The notes below the pieces were generated by a model, which ran no database searches, was not told the DNA's origin, and was given only the letters and a program-made list of their open reading frames with translations. The position numbers and the translations under genes are program-made. Positions 1 to 9,700 of a stretch of 64,000 bases of DNA are shown one piece after another. Location of the stretch: contig OY294044.1 in the NCBI GenBank assembly GCA_958510825.1, positions 81,204,895 to 81,268,894 on the forward strand, given 5' to 3'. Position 1 is the stretch's first letter; each line of letters opens with the position of its first letter. This DNA comes from Brachypterus glaber. Its lineage: Eukaryota; Arthropoda; Insecta; Coleoptera; Kateretidae.

Positions 1-194
1 TTTGAAGTTTAAACGGTTCATTTTTACAGACCCGTGATTAATAGGCCTATTAATCACCGCCGTGGATAATAGTATATTATTCAATGAGCGTACAATAATT
101 GCTATTAATCAATGAGGGTGAACTTTGGGACACGAGCCGATAGGCGAGTGGCCTAATCACCCGAATGATTAATAGATATACTACGCGAGTAGAA
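1..194. repeat. A-B monomer repeat, copy 1
   Basis: Module A (about 1-67) contains the perfect palindrome GTGATTAATAGGCCTATTAA plus TCAC. Module B (about 68-194) is an imperfect hairpin whose arms start near TATTATTCAATGAGCG and end near CGCGAGTAGAATAC. The same two modules recur at 20757-20966 in the order B then A, so the copies are circular permutations of each other. This fits a tandemly arranged monomer of about 200 bp cut at different phases. No coding potential is seen. Confidence 0.6.
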
Positions 195-204
195 TACATA
201 GCAT

Positions 205-400
205 AGCATAGCTGTCCGTTTGACAAATAATTTTATAAAAGTTATTGGTCGTCTTATTTTTTTTTTTTTCATTAATGATTAACAACGGTCAATATTAAAT
301 GAGTTCCCTAATTTTATTGGTTGTCAAGGTAAACAAGCCTTGGCAACGGTAGATAACATATAAGCTGGCACTTAATTAGGTAGTAGAAAAAAATACTTGA
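205..400 (+). repeat. Dispersed repeat, empty-site copy
   Basis: This stretch starts CATAGCTGTC and includes AACGGTCAAT and TTGGTTGTCAAGGTA. It is related to 51740-51880 followed by 52298-52330. The second locus is interrupted at the AGC-GGCAC position by a CACTG-ended element, so this copy shows the unoccupied site near position 371. No coding potential is seen. Confidence 0.55.
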
Positions 401-1065
401 AATAATGACATATGAGTTGTTTTGACATTAAATTAAAGTTTATTTTTGTATATAAATACGAATTAAATGCTGTTTTTCCTAATAACTAAGAAATTTAAAC
501 AGGTTAGTGTACAAAAAAAATACCGATTTAAATTAAAAATTACAATTCTAGATTAGCAAAAAGATTAAAAAACCCACCGAGAGGTAAATGTACTTCCACT
601 CATAAGTACCTACCTACAGCTTGCTGCGTATACCTCTATGAATTATATTTTCACCTTAAAGTTCCTTTTTGCATAGAGAATACCATTTCAAAGCAGAATT
701 CTAGCGCAATGTTTTTAAACTTTCTGAAGAGACAAACTTTATTTTGTTAAAATTAATTAATTTGTTTGTCATTTGTTTTAGTTTAAATTTTAAGCAAATG
801 AAGGGTGAATTTGTCATCATTTAAATCAAATATTTGCAAATTTTACCGGAAGTTTTTGGTGTTTTAACCATTATAATAATTATTAGAAAAAAAACTGACT
901 TTAAAAATTTAATAAAGTGAGAGAAATGGGTTCTTACAAAAATGTCAGTCTGTCTGTCCCTCTTTAACTCGAATGAAAGAAGGGATAGACTAGCATTGTG
1001 AGATAGAAATATGAATAAAAGAAATATTTAATGACTTGTCACTATTTAAATTACAAAAATAATAT
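401..1065. other. AT-rich DNA without recognised feature
   Basis: No gene or clear repeat was recognised. A short TCAGTCTGTCTGTCCC stretch near 945 resembles GTCTGTCT-like tracts inside AT-rich repeats elsewhere in the window (20.37, 45.47, 49.36 and 50.76 kb). Confidence 0.4.
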
Positions 1066-1640
1066 ACAGGGTGTCCCAGCTAAGACAGATTATTTCTGAA
1101 ATATAACTTTTTTTAACTCCAAACTGATTGTAATATTAAACTATTATTTAATTCGTTTACATTTGCTAAACAAATCATAACAATATTAAATTATTTTTTA
1201 AATAGTTTCTTTAAAAACTATATTTTTTTTAATAAAATTATTTTATCAATAACTCCATATATTTCACTTATTTGAATGAAGTTAAGGGTTTTTCAAATTG
1301 AATATCAAAATTTTAAATGTCTTGATAAATCGTAGGCTTACAAGCAAAAAGCACTAAGTCATGAAACATGAGATATTGACAAAAACTTTAATTTAAATTT
1401 TTTAATTTTTGTAATAATTATTTTTGGACTTTTTTGGACTACTACAAATCGCAATTACATGTTTCGATATAATGATATCCCATTTGTTGATTAAAAAAAA
1501 TTAGGTAGTTGGATTCAACCAAATTGACTTAGTGCATTTTGCTTGTAAGCCCACGAAATGTCATATTAATTGTCAAAATTGAATAAATTATAACTTGGGT
1601 AAAATGCGTTTAAGATTTAAACATTAAACAATAAGGTACC
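1066..1640. repeat. Candidate foldback element
   Basis: It opens with ACAGGGTGTCCCA, an end motif also seen near 25146 and 25897. Internal 30-bp arms at 1331-1360 and 1526-1555 are inverted copies (28 of 30 match by eye, core TTAGTGC with GCTTGTAAGCC). Similarity decays outwards, so the true ends are uncertain. No protein is visible. Confidence 0.45.
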
Positions 1641-2190
1641 GCTGACGTATAAGCACCAAGTAGTAACAAAAAAGGCTTAAATTAACTTTATTCAGATTAA
1701 AGTGTTAAAACATAGTTCTATCTAGGAAATAGTTTGGGTACTTAAAACCCATACCCACAAACGCTAATAAAAAAATTATAATTTTAACAAAATAATAAAT
1801 TAGGATTATTTAAAATCAAATTATTTAAATGCAAATTATGAAACATTATTTGCAAATGATAAACAATAAAGATATTTTTCCAATTTTAGTATTTAAATTA
1901 AAATTGCTTATAAAAATGGTGTCAAATAAGCTATATGTCAAAAGCAACAGCTAGTAGCAAACTTTTGTTTATGCACATTTATAGCTTTTTGGGTGTACAT
2001 TGACTGACATAAATTTTATTCCGATACTTTTAATAATAACCAAAAAAAAAAAAAAGATTGATCTCTATTAGGGGACACGCGGTATTCTCTTTTCACTGCA
2101 AACAATAATATTTATGTTTTACGTCGCGACAAATCGCTCCCCTAATAAAAATTTTAAATGGCACACTAGCTTTGTTGGTCGTCAACAAAC
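1641..2190. other. AT-rich DNA without recognised feature
   Basis: No gene, RNA or convincing inverted repeat was seen. A poly-A run lies near 2042-2055. Confidence 0.35.
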
Positions 2191-2407
2191 ATTAGATAAT
2201 ATATCCCCCCTCTAGATGCGCCTTGAGTCCACGACAAACTGATATGTTTACAGTGCAAAATTTAGGTAGATTTCACCTCCCCGCCACCTCGCCCCTATAG
2301 TGGTTCACCAGTGGGGTTTTTATGACGTTTTTTTTTATGGTTGGGGGGGTTTAATATAGTGTGGTGAATCACCATGCTATATCTAGAGAGGGGATATATG
2401 ATCTAAT
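2191..2407. mobile_element. MITE with 27-bp TIRs
   Basis: Terminal arms at 2191-2217 and 2381-2407 are inverted copies starting ATTAGAT and ending CTCTAGAT, with only a few mismatches. The internal part is C-rich on one side and G-rich on the other, and contains a GGTTCACCA and TGGTGAATCACCA pair. It is 217 bp long with no coding capacity, so it is non-autonomous. The superfamily is not determinable. Confidence 0.65.
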
Positions 2408-2469
2408 AAACAAACTCTGTATATTTGTATAGGCATTATTTATCCTTCTTTTGTCTGAGGAAGCAAAGG

Positions 2470-3307
2470 TAGTCCAGTAAAATAATAAATGTAAATTGCA
2501 ATAAATGTAATGATATTTTAAAGGGTAGTGGTGAATGGTAACAGAACACTTAGTCTTTCAACGGGTGATTTGCCCAAGGGGTGTCCGCTATCTTGAATTT
2601 TAGGGTTGAGTTGCTTAAAATGCATCTTACGATAAAAATGCGTATAATTAATTTTGTTAAGGAGGAAATAAATTTTTGTTTGGACTTTCGTACGGTTACA
2701 GAAGGCGCAACTCGACTTTCAGCGCCCACTGTAACAGTAACAAAATACCTATGAAAATGCATGATGTGTAAAACTTATAGAGAATTTCAAGAGCTACAAA
2801 TTTTCTTATAACCACTTTTATCCTCCGATGAATAATTTGGCTGAAAAATCGAAAAAACCCAATTTCACCCCCAACATGGCAATTTTCGAATATGTATAAC
2901 TCGATTGTTATTATTATATCAAAAAATTAATCAAACATTAATTGTTGGAAATTTTGTCCTTAACAAAATTGGTTTGGCTGAAAAATAAAAAAACCCAATT
3001 TCACCCCCAACATGGCAATTTTCGAATATTTATAACTCGATTGTTATTATTATATCAAAAAAATTAATCAAACAAATTAATCAAACAAAAATTGTTGGAA
3101 ATTTTCTCCTTAACAAAATTGGTTATATGCATTTTTATCGCAAGATGTATATTTAGCGAGATAACCGCACTTCCCCTAAAATTCAAGTTAGCGGACACCC
3201 CTTACACAAGGAGTGTTCTGTTACTATCCACTACTCCCTTTAAAATATCAGCCCATGTACATTTATTGCAATTTAACATAGCCATTTCTCGTTATTTCAG
3301 TGGACTA
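2470..3307. mobile_element. Foldback element, TAGTCCAGT family, copy 1
   Basis: The left end is TAGTCCAGTAAAATAA and the right end is TTATTTCAGTGGACTA, so the ends are inverted. Nearly the whole length reads as an imperfect inverted repeat. A unit of about 137 bp is tandemly duplicated near the middle (about 2843-2978 and 2979-3115, each containing CCCAATTTCACCCCCAACAT). Family members lie at 34871, 49101 and 60916. The short frames inside (residues like LTKLVI.IFI) are repeated in every copy on either strand, so I treat them as non-coding. Confidence 0.75.
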
Positions 3308-4014
3308 AGGTGACAAGCATGAACATTGTCGAGTTTTGTGTGGGGATAAATTCTTAAAATAAATATACTTGTTTAAAAAGCATATACTGAAAAAACATTT
3401 ATGAAGATTTGTTTCAAATATCCATTTATAAATATTGCCACCCGTTTAGAAAGGGTTCAGTTTGTTTATTATTATAATTAAATTTTTATCCTGTAAAAGG
3501 AAGTAAAACATTCCGATAATAAAACGGCTCATTTCTGCTCCTGTACAAACTTCAATGGGCAATTTTAAACATAATATTTAACGACTACAGGAGAAAAACC
3601 ATTTATGTCGCAAACAAAAAATGTTCAGGAAACGAAATTGAAAGTTTAAAGTGTAATAGATATAACAAAAATTTTTTGTATTTAATAAATTCTTTAGAGT
3701 ATGGTATCATTATAAAGAAAAAAATTAATTTATTTCATTGATCAGAAGACCTTTAATTGTAATATATAATAATTATTTGTATTTTAAAGTCCCAGATTTT
3801 CACCTAAAAGGTCTGCCACCTCGGGGAGCAGCGTTCTATTGTTTTTCAGTTCAAAAATACGAATTTTCGAATTTATTGTGCACACGCCCACTTTCTATCT
3901 CTTCTTCTACTCCCCGGTTTTCAAGAATAGGTCCCCTGATGGTGTTTTTGAATATGGATCTGGGGTATATTTTAAGCATTCTATACAAAAATAAAAAATC
4001 GTTATATGGCTCCT
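3308..4014. other. AT-rich DNA, no recognised feature
   Basis: Opposing open frames of 112 codons (3738-4076, plus) and 72 codons (3851-4069, minus) overlap here. Neither resembles a known family, and both run into the foldback arm that begins near 4015, so I do not call them genes. Confidence 0.35.
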
Positions 4015-5301
4015 TTTGCAACATCGTCTTAAACTTAACACTTTTACCAAGAAGCAGATATTTATCCATGACGTAACAAATAGTTACTTATAATACAAGG
4101 GCGAAAAGTTAAATTTTTCGATTAAGTAGGTTTTTAGAAGCCGAGGGCCGGCCGATAGGGCAGGCCCGAGGGTAATAAATCTACAAATTCGAAATTTAAC
4201 TTTTTGCCCGTGTATTATACAATATTTTTTATTCGATTGTTACTAATTATAATAAATTATTAAAATATACTTAATTTTAAAGTGCAAAAAATATTTCTTT
4301 TTACTGTCTTATTACTTATCTAGTTATCCATGACAAATTGGTGTCCAATCAAATCGGTTATGTTATAGAAGAAATTTTTATTTTGTATGAAATAATTATA
4401 ATAACTGTATCTGACCAAAAAGAACAGTTAGTTCAAGACCAAAAGTGACCAAAAGGTCATATTTCTATATAAATATTACAGTAAAGGTAAAGCATCTTGT
4501 TTTAAAAAGCTTAAAAATAACAAGTTTTAGGCGAAAGAACTTTTCGCCCGTAAAACATGAACAAAAAGGGTCGCTTTTAGAATCAATCAAATAAAAAATA
4601 TGTTTACTTTAGGATTTTTAGCTGCTAAGTTGATATCTATTCTTAAAATTCAGGTAACTTTTGTAGTTTTTGCGTATAATTGGACTTCTTTATCGAAGAA
4701 GTTCATATTTCACTTATTTCTGTATTTCTGTAACTGATAAGTATTTTATTATTTTTTTGGGCTGTACCTATGATAAACTCTTTTATTTAAGTTTGTGTGT
4801 ATAAACATTAAACTAAAGTTTTATTTCAAATACCGCCAAACTGATTTTCCTTAGTACCTTATTGGCTTTAAATTAGCCAAAACATATGAAAGGTACGTAT
4901 CATTATTGACATTTTTTTGGCATATCATTTATTGATCTAATCATAATAATTATTATTGTTATAATGACATTACATGTAAATTATACAATAGCTTTCATAT
5001 GTTTTGCCCTATTTAAAGCCAATGCAGGTACGAGAAATAAAACCTTAGATTATTTTAATATTTATCCATTTAAACTGGAATACAGGACTCATCTATACTG
5101 CTTAAAATACTTAGCAGTTACAAAATTAGGGACTCCTTAATATAAAATGCAATATTCCGCAAAAACAACAAAAGTTAACTGAATTTTAAGAATAGGTATG
5201 CATTCAACAGCTAAAAATCTATAAGGAAACCTATTTTTGATAGGTCATGGATAAATCTCTGCTCCTTGGCAAAAGTGTTTTAAAGCGATGTTGCATACAA
5301 A
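4015..5301. mobile_element. 1.3-kb foldback element
   Basis: Three successive segments of the left half reappear in reverse complement on the right: TGCAACATCG...TTATCCATGAC (4016-4071) against about 5246-5300; the AAAATTCAGGTAACTTTTG region (about 4645) against about 5165; and ATTGGCTTTAAAT...CATATGAAAG (about 4860-4892) against about 4987-5020. The centre is near 4930. It has no protein domains. It carries a nested element at 4089-4219. Confidence 0.65.
4089..4219. mobile_element. Nested short MITE
   Basis: This is a 131-bp near-palindrome. The left arm TATAATACAAGGGCGAAAAG pairs with the right arm ending TTTTTGCCCGTGTATTATA. The centre is a GC-rich block around GAGGGCCGGCC. It sits inside only one arm of the larger foldback, so it inserted later. 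GCGAAA/TTCGCCC motifs near 4531-4552 and 55421 may be relatives. Confidence 0.55.
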
Positions 5302-5924
5302 AATAGCAACGGTTTTGATGCGACCCAGCAGTTTTTCCTAGAACTCCCTAACAAGGTAATTTTTTGATGAATGCAAAAATAGCGACTACGATCATTCTTT
5401 CGGCATTTTTTAAAATTACACAGGATAACTTTTGCTAAATGTTGGGGACTGTTGTACTTTATTTATTCCAATAATAAATAATAAATTTTGAAAAAAAATC
5501 GACTTTGATTATTTTCCCCTGTAGTCTTTATTTACAATCCTACCGAAGCGACAAATTTTATTTTTTCCGGAAACAATTAATTTTCTTGTCATCCATTTTG
5601 CCTAATTTTTTAAGCAAATAAAAGAGGGAACAAGCCGCAAAGATATATAATGCTTTGCATTTTATACCACACCCTTCGCAGTGGCATGCTAACATCTCTA
5701 GTCTTAGTTTTCCTACTCCCTAACATTCCTACTCCGTCTTTGATAGGTTTTAGCCGCGGAAAGCCTCCGTTTAGGCAGAGTCAATATGGTTGACCAGCAA
5801 CAACTTTGCTAAAAAACTCAAAAAATCGAATTTTTTAGCACAAAAAATTGAAAAATCAAAACTTAAAAAACATTTTTAAAAAATTTAAAAATGTTAGTTT
5901 AAACAGAGAATTTTATAAGCTTTA
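5302..5924. other. No recognised gene
   Basis: AT-rich DNA. A stretch around 5690-5745 repeats TCCTACTCC-like units, the complement of the GGAGTAGGG-like units at 9160-9260. Nothing else could be assigned. Confidence 0.3.
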
Positions 5925-6130
5925 AAATGACGTATTACACGACCCCCCTCTCCATTTAAAAAAATGTGCCCCCATGCCCCCCTGCCCACAATTTAAGAGC
6001 TGAAAGTATTAAATATATGCTAAAAGATAGTTTAAGTTGTCTTATTTAAAAGTTCCAAATTTGAAGTCGATATCTCAACTGGTTCAAAAGTTAAGAGGGG
6101 TGGGGGGTGACTTTTGGACCGCTCTGTATA
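5925..6130 (+). repeat. Dispersed repeat ending TTTTGGACC..CTGTATA, copy 1
   Basis: It starts near GTATTACACGACCCC, has CCCCCATGCCCCCCTGCCCA in the middle and ends GACTTTTGGACCGCTCTGTATA. Copies lie at 37156-37337 and 43349-43546. The shared 3' end and variable 5' side suggest a common element end. The 61-codon frame over it is not conserved between copies. Confidence 0.6.
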
Positions 6131-6667
6131 TTACTTGTATTTGTTCGCTTCGCGTCGTCAAAAAACTTCATTCTCGTGCACTAACGACTAAAGTCGCTTA
6201 CTCGTTACGAAATCTACTATAGAATGAACCTCCATAAAAAGTCACCCTATCATGCAGGTTGTATTTACTTTAATCTATTACCAAAATGAATTAAAACTAT
6301 GAAAAATACAAGTACTTTTAAGAACGAAGTTAAAGAATTGCTACTTCAAAACACTAATTATAGCTTAACTGAATTTGAGAGATTTATTTCCACCAAAAGC
6401 TAGCATATGTGTGTAGGTGTACGAATTTATTTTTATTTTTACTTCTAATTTTAATTGTAACATATCTTATTTTTATTTTGTTAACTTTTTTTTAGATTAT
6501 TTATTTATTTATTAATTTAGTTAAGAAGACACATTTACTGTACCTTAAGAATACGTACTGTTTTGTTGTTTTTTATATTTTTTTCTTTCAGTATGTAGAT
6601 AATAGGTATAGGAATTATATATCTTTGACATATCCAGATCTATTGTAAATAGCCAATTGGATGAATA
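6131..6667. other. No recognised feature
   Basis: AT-rich spacer with no domain-bearing frame and no clear repeat. Confidence 0.3.
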
Positions 6668-6985
6668 ATAGTTATTTATGGTACTAGTGGGTAAAGTAAG
6701 ATATTTCCCATGAGAAAATTGTGTCAGCCAAGCAGGTTAATTTTCGAGAGGGCAATATCGGTTTACCCATGAGGGCCATACAAGGTTTTATCCAAAAAAT
6801 AGCTTAGGAATTCATATTTTTATTAAAAATTTTAATGACATTTACAAGAAAATAATTTGACAAGTGACAGTTGAGTGGGTAAAATAAATAATTATCCACT
6901 CAATAAAGTAAAAGCCACGCGGGGGTTAATATTGATCTATTTAAAATAAAGCTGGTAATTGTTTTATTATCTGTATGTATTGCAT
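6668..6985 (+). repeat. GTGGGTAAAG hairpin repeat, copy 1
   Basis: It begins AATAGTTATTTATGGTACTA and carries two hairpins. One pairs GTGGGTAAAGTAAGATAT with ATATCGGTTTACCCAT. The other is GAGTGGGTAAAATAA against TTATCCACTC. The end is TTATTATCTGTATGTATT. Other copies are 9436-9700 (inverted and rearranged), 26491-26822 and 46574-46912. No coding capacity. Confidence 0.7.
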
Positions 6986-7010
6986 AAAGATTATTATTAT
7001 TAGATTGCCT

Positions 7011-7041
7011 ACGTTTCGGATAGGGTTTTATCCTTCATCAG
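7011..7041 (-). other. Hammerhead-ribozyme-like motif
   Basis: On the minus strand, CTGATGA is followed by one unpaired A, a 5-bp stem GGATA/TATCC with a 6-nt loop, then GAAAC and GTA. The flanking GCC and GGC can form stem I. This matches the hammerhead core CUGANGA-stem II-GAAA. Stem III would be only 1-2 bp, as in the minimal motifs known from PLEs. Activity is untested. Confidence 0.5.
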
Positions 7042-7466
7042 GGCTTTCTGAAATTATTAGACATCAAATACATTAAATACAAGGGAACGACCATTATACC
7101 ACTGGGAAATTATTAAAAATTGAAGCTGGAACTCCAAACATTGAGCTTATTTTGTATTTGGTTTAGTGTTGAAAATATGTATGTGGCACATTTTATTTGT
7201 TGAAAATATATTTCAGAATCGAAATTAACATAAACTGTATCAAGAACTACCAATAAAAACATTTAATTAATAATTTTAAAACAATTTTCGGTACGAAATA
7301 CATATACCGTTGAAAGATTATAGTGACTTCTTTTTTTGACTATAAACCAAATACAAAATAAGCTCAATGTTTGGAGTTCCAGCTTCAATTTTTAATAATT
7401 TCCCAATGGTATAATGGTCGTTTCCTTGTATTTGATGTATTTGACGTCTAATAATTTCAGAAAGCC

Positions 7467-7497
7467 CTGATGAAGGATAATACCCTATCTGAAACGT
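7467..7497 (+). other. Hammerhead-ribozyme-like motif (second arm)
   Basis: This is the inverted partner of the motif at 7011-7041: CTGATGA, a slightly degraded stem II (AGGATA against TATCT), GAAAC, GTA, with GCC/GGC flanks. Base differences from the other arm weaken stem II, so this copy may be less stable. Confidence 0.45.
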
Positions 7498-7556
7498 AGG
7501 CAATCTAAAAAATTTGTTAACACATACGCCGTCACATATCCCACTAAACACCAAAT

Positions 7557-7580
7557 ATATTATTATTATTATTATTAATT
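7557..7580. repeat. TTA microsatellite (3' tail side)
   Basis: A run of TAT/TTA units directly abuts the 3' end of the minus-strand R4/Dong-like element. Together with the larger array at 8766-8824 it brackets that element. Confidence 0.85.
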
Positions 7581-7676
7581 GAAATAAAACCCGACAGATC
7601 CACCTCGTCCTCCGATTGACGAGGCGAAGTGGGGGGAAATTGCGGCAACTGCTCTCCACGTCCGTGGAGTAAGCCT

Positions 7677-8764
7677 CTACCGTGACCGGTTATCGTGTGC
7701 TCTGAGTAAATTGAGAGACCCAAGGATTACTGCTTTCTGCATGCGACCAGCCAGAATTTCGGCTGAGTCGCGACATGCCGGTATGGTTTTGAGGTTAGAG
7801 AGAAAGCTGTCATTTATACCACCAAGGGATCCAACAATAAGCACCACCAGTTTTATAGAGTGGTCTGGATACAGTCTGCGGAGTTGAAAAAGAAGATCCT
7901 GATATTTTGTCCGCTTGTCCTCCTCCTTCAAAACAATGTTTCTTTCGGCTGGGGCCGAGAACTCAATAACAAACATTGTTTTGGCAGTGTGGTCGAGGAG
8001 GACTATATCTGGCTTATTGGCTTGTATTTGTCTTAGGGTGGAGAATGAATAGTTCCAATATATGCGGCATCTATCATTCTCCACCACGGACTCAATATCA
8101 GCTGGAGCATAGGGCAACACTGGTGTTTCGTCTAACCCATACGAGTGCCTGAGAAAGTAATAAAGCACTCGTAAGGCCGCGTTATGTCTGCGAATATATG
8201 CCGAGACCGCATATGTGGAACATGCAGAAAGTAAATGCATGATGGTCTCTGGCATTTTTCGACAGGCCCTGGAGTTGGTATCAGGAACCTGCATTCTCAT
8301 AACGCGACTCCGGTAGACTAATGTGTTAAAAACACCATCTTGGCAAGCAAGTATGAATCCCTCGGTCTCCGTCTTTAACCCACCTGACCTAAGAAACGAA
8401 TATGTCAGTCTTTTGGATAAGCCAAGGTCTTCTATGGTCTTAAAGAAGATTCCATGCATTGGCTTATCCATGTGTGACTGCAGAAGCATCGAACACTCTG
8501 CAGTTATGATGTGGGTTTTTAATTGAACGGGACCCAACTCGGTGACAGAGTTTGGGTTTTCCCGTTCAAAGTCGAATATGAGACCGAGTTCTTCAGCTGC
8601 TCTCGATGCTGCCCTGAAGATAAAGGCTCCAACTCCGGCTACCTCGTGGTCATAAACTAACCGTAGCCGGGGGTCTTCGCTCCTTATAATCTTACAGGCT
8701 GTATCCAAGGCCACTCTATTGTGAAGATACTCCAAACCTAAGAGTCCACGACCACCCCGATTTC

Positions 8765-8765
<1 letters not shown>
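7677..8765 (-). CDS. R4/Dong-like LINE: Cys finger plus restriction-like endonuclease, 5'-truncated
   Basis: This is the C-terminal part of a non-LTR retrotransposon polyprotein. It would nick target DNA for target-primed reverse transcription. The frame runs from the edge of a TAA array (an upstream in-frame TAA lies at 8766-8768) to TAG at 7677; it reads RNRGGRGLLGLEYL at its start. By numbering from the TTG at 8733-8735, about residues 158-172 hold a CxxM-x5-H-x4-C finger. The family pattern is CCHC, so the second cysteine is replaced by Met. Residues about 241-277 hold KPD, a later VIEF glutamate and lysines in EEDKRTKYQDL, the layout of the PD-(D/E)XK nuclease of R2/R4-type elements. The reverse transcriptase is absent, so this copy cannot be autonomous. 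Non-LTR elements of this class, notably Dong, are known to insert into TAA repeats, which fits the arrays on both sides. The exact clade is inferred. Confidence 0.75.

Positions 8766-8824
<59 letters not shown>
8766..8824. repeat. TTA microsatellite (5' side of R4/Dong-like element)
   Basis: About 19 TTA units adjoin the truncated 5' end of the minus-strand LINE fragment. An Asn-rich frame reading through the array is an artefact of the repeat. Confidence 0.9.
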
Positions 8825-8825
<1 letters not shown>

Positions 8826-9435
8826 TTATTAAAAAAAAACAATAAATAGAATAGAATAAAAAATCCATACTCCCCAATAACCGAACTCCGCACTATATAA
8901 ACTTGATAAGTCAGTTGATATAACCCAATAAAATATTTGACATGGTAAGTCATTATCAAATATGTATTTAGTTTACTAATTACTTATTTATTAGTCCACG
9001 TTATGAGAACGTGGACAAAAAGAGTATTATTCTAGAATTTTACGTATAGAAGAGCACTTTGAAAGTGCCACTTTCTAGAAAAAATTCAAAATTATATACT
9101 TAGGAGAAGAAAGTTTTTTGTTCCACGAACCACTCATTGGCTAATCGAGTGCGGAGTAGAGTTATTGGGGTTTAGAGATGTTATTGAGTAGGGTTTTTAT
9201 AGAGTAGGGTGGTTATAAAGGAGATATTTAATAGAGTAAAGATTTTATGGAGTAGGGAAGTTAGGGAGTAGAAAACTTAAGAGTTGGAATATAGTCTGCC
9301 CTCGCATTTGAGGTTATGTAACTTTCGCTAGACGTAAATATGTCATATCGTAAGGGTATATTACGCACCGAGTACGCGAACGTAGTTTTTAATGCGTTTT
9401 TTTTTACGAGGAGCAGCTGAAAAAAGGAAAGGAAA
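8825..9435. other. No recognised gene; short repeats
   Basis: A hairpin lies at 8994-9016. GGAGTAGGG-like purine units recur between 9155 and 9265. A stretch near 9350-9410 (TATTACGCACCGAGTACGCG) reappears inverted near 29070-29100. No domain-bearing frame. Confidence 0.4.
8994..9016. repeat. Perfect 9-bp hairpin
   Basis: GTCCACGTT and AACGTGGAC are separated by a 5-nt loop (ATGAG). It is isolated, and no T-run or gene next to it gives it a role. Confidence 0.6.
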
Positions 9436-9700
9436 AATAGTTATTTATCCAATACATACAGATAATAAGACAATTACCAGCTTTATTTTAAATAGATAAA
9501 CTCAATAATAACCCCCGCGTGGCGTTTCCTTTGTTGAGTGGATAATTATTTATTTTACCCACTCAACTGTCACTTGTCATATTATTTTCTTGTAAATGTC
9601 ATTAAAATTTTTAATAAAAATATGAATTCCTAAGCTATTTATTGGATAAAACCTTGTATGGTAATTGTCTTATTATCTCTGTGTATTGGATAAAATATTT
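9436..9700 (-). repeat. GTGGGTAAAG hairpin repeat, copy 2, rearranged
   Basis: This is an inverted copy relative to 6668-6985, but the large hairpin segment is missing. After the CCTTGTATGG position it switches to a second, direct copy of the TTATTATCTGTGTATTGGATAA end. The element therefore has related sequence at both ends, or this copy is a recombination product. Confidence 0.6.

Larger units (their letters stand above)
7001..7556. mobile_element. Penelope-like foldback insertion in a TAA array
   Basis: Inverted arms of 165 bp (7001-7165 and 7343-7507) surround a unique centre. The right arm is followed by a unique tail of about 49 bp (7508-7556), then by TTA repeats, and TTA repeats also precede the left arm (about 6990-7000). 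The pattern of arm, centre, arm, tail and target repeat matches the two PLE insertions at 58.8 and 60.4 kb. Each arm holds a CTGATGA...GAAAC motif. No reverse transcriptase or GIY-YIG frame is visible, so it is a non-autonomous or heavily truncated copy. Placement in the PLE class is inferred from architecture and motif. Confidence 0.55.

Noticed and set aside
3092..3313. Recurring LTKLVI.IFI frames (also near 2550, 34879 and 35156)
   Set aside because: They lie in arms of the TAGTCCAGT foldback, occur on both strands and are not constrained as protein.
3738..4076. 112-codon frame with an antisense 72-codon frame
   Set aside because: Overlapping opposing frames that run into a foldback arm; no known family.
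8738..8959. 73-codon Asn-rich frame
   Set aside because: Produced by the TTA microsatellite; no composition or motif of a real protein.
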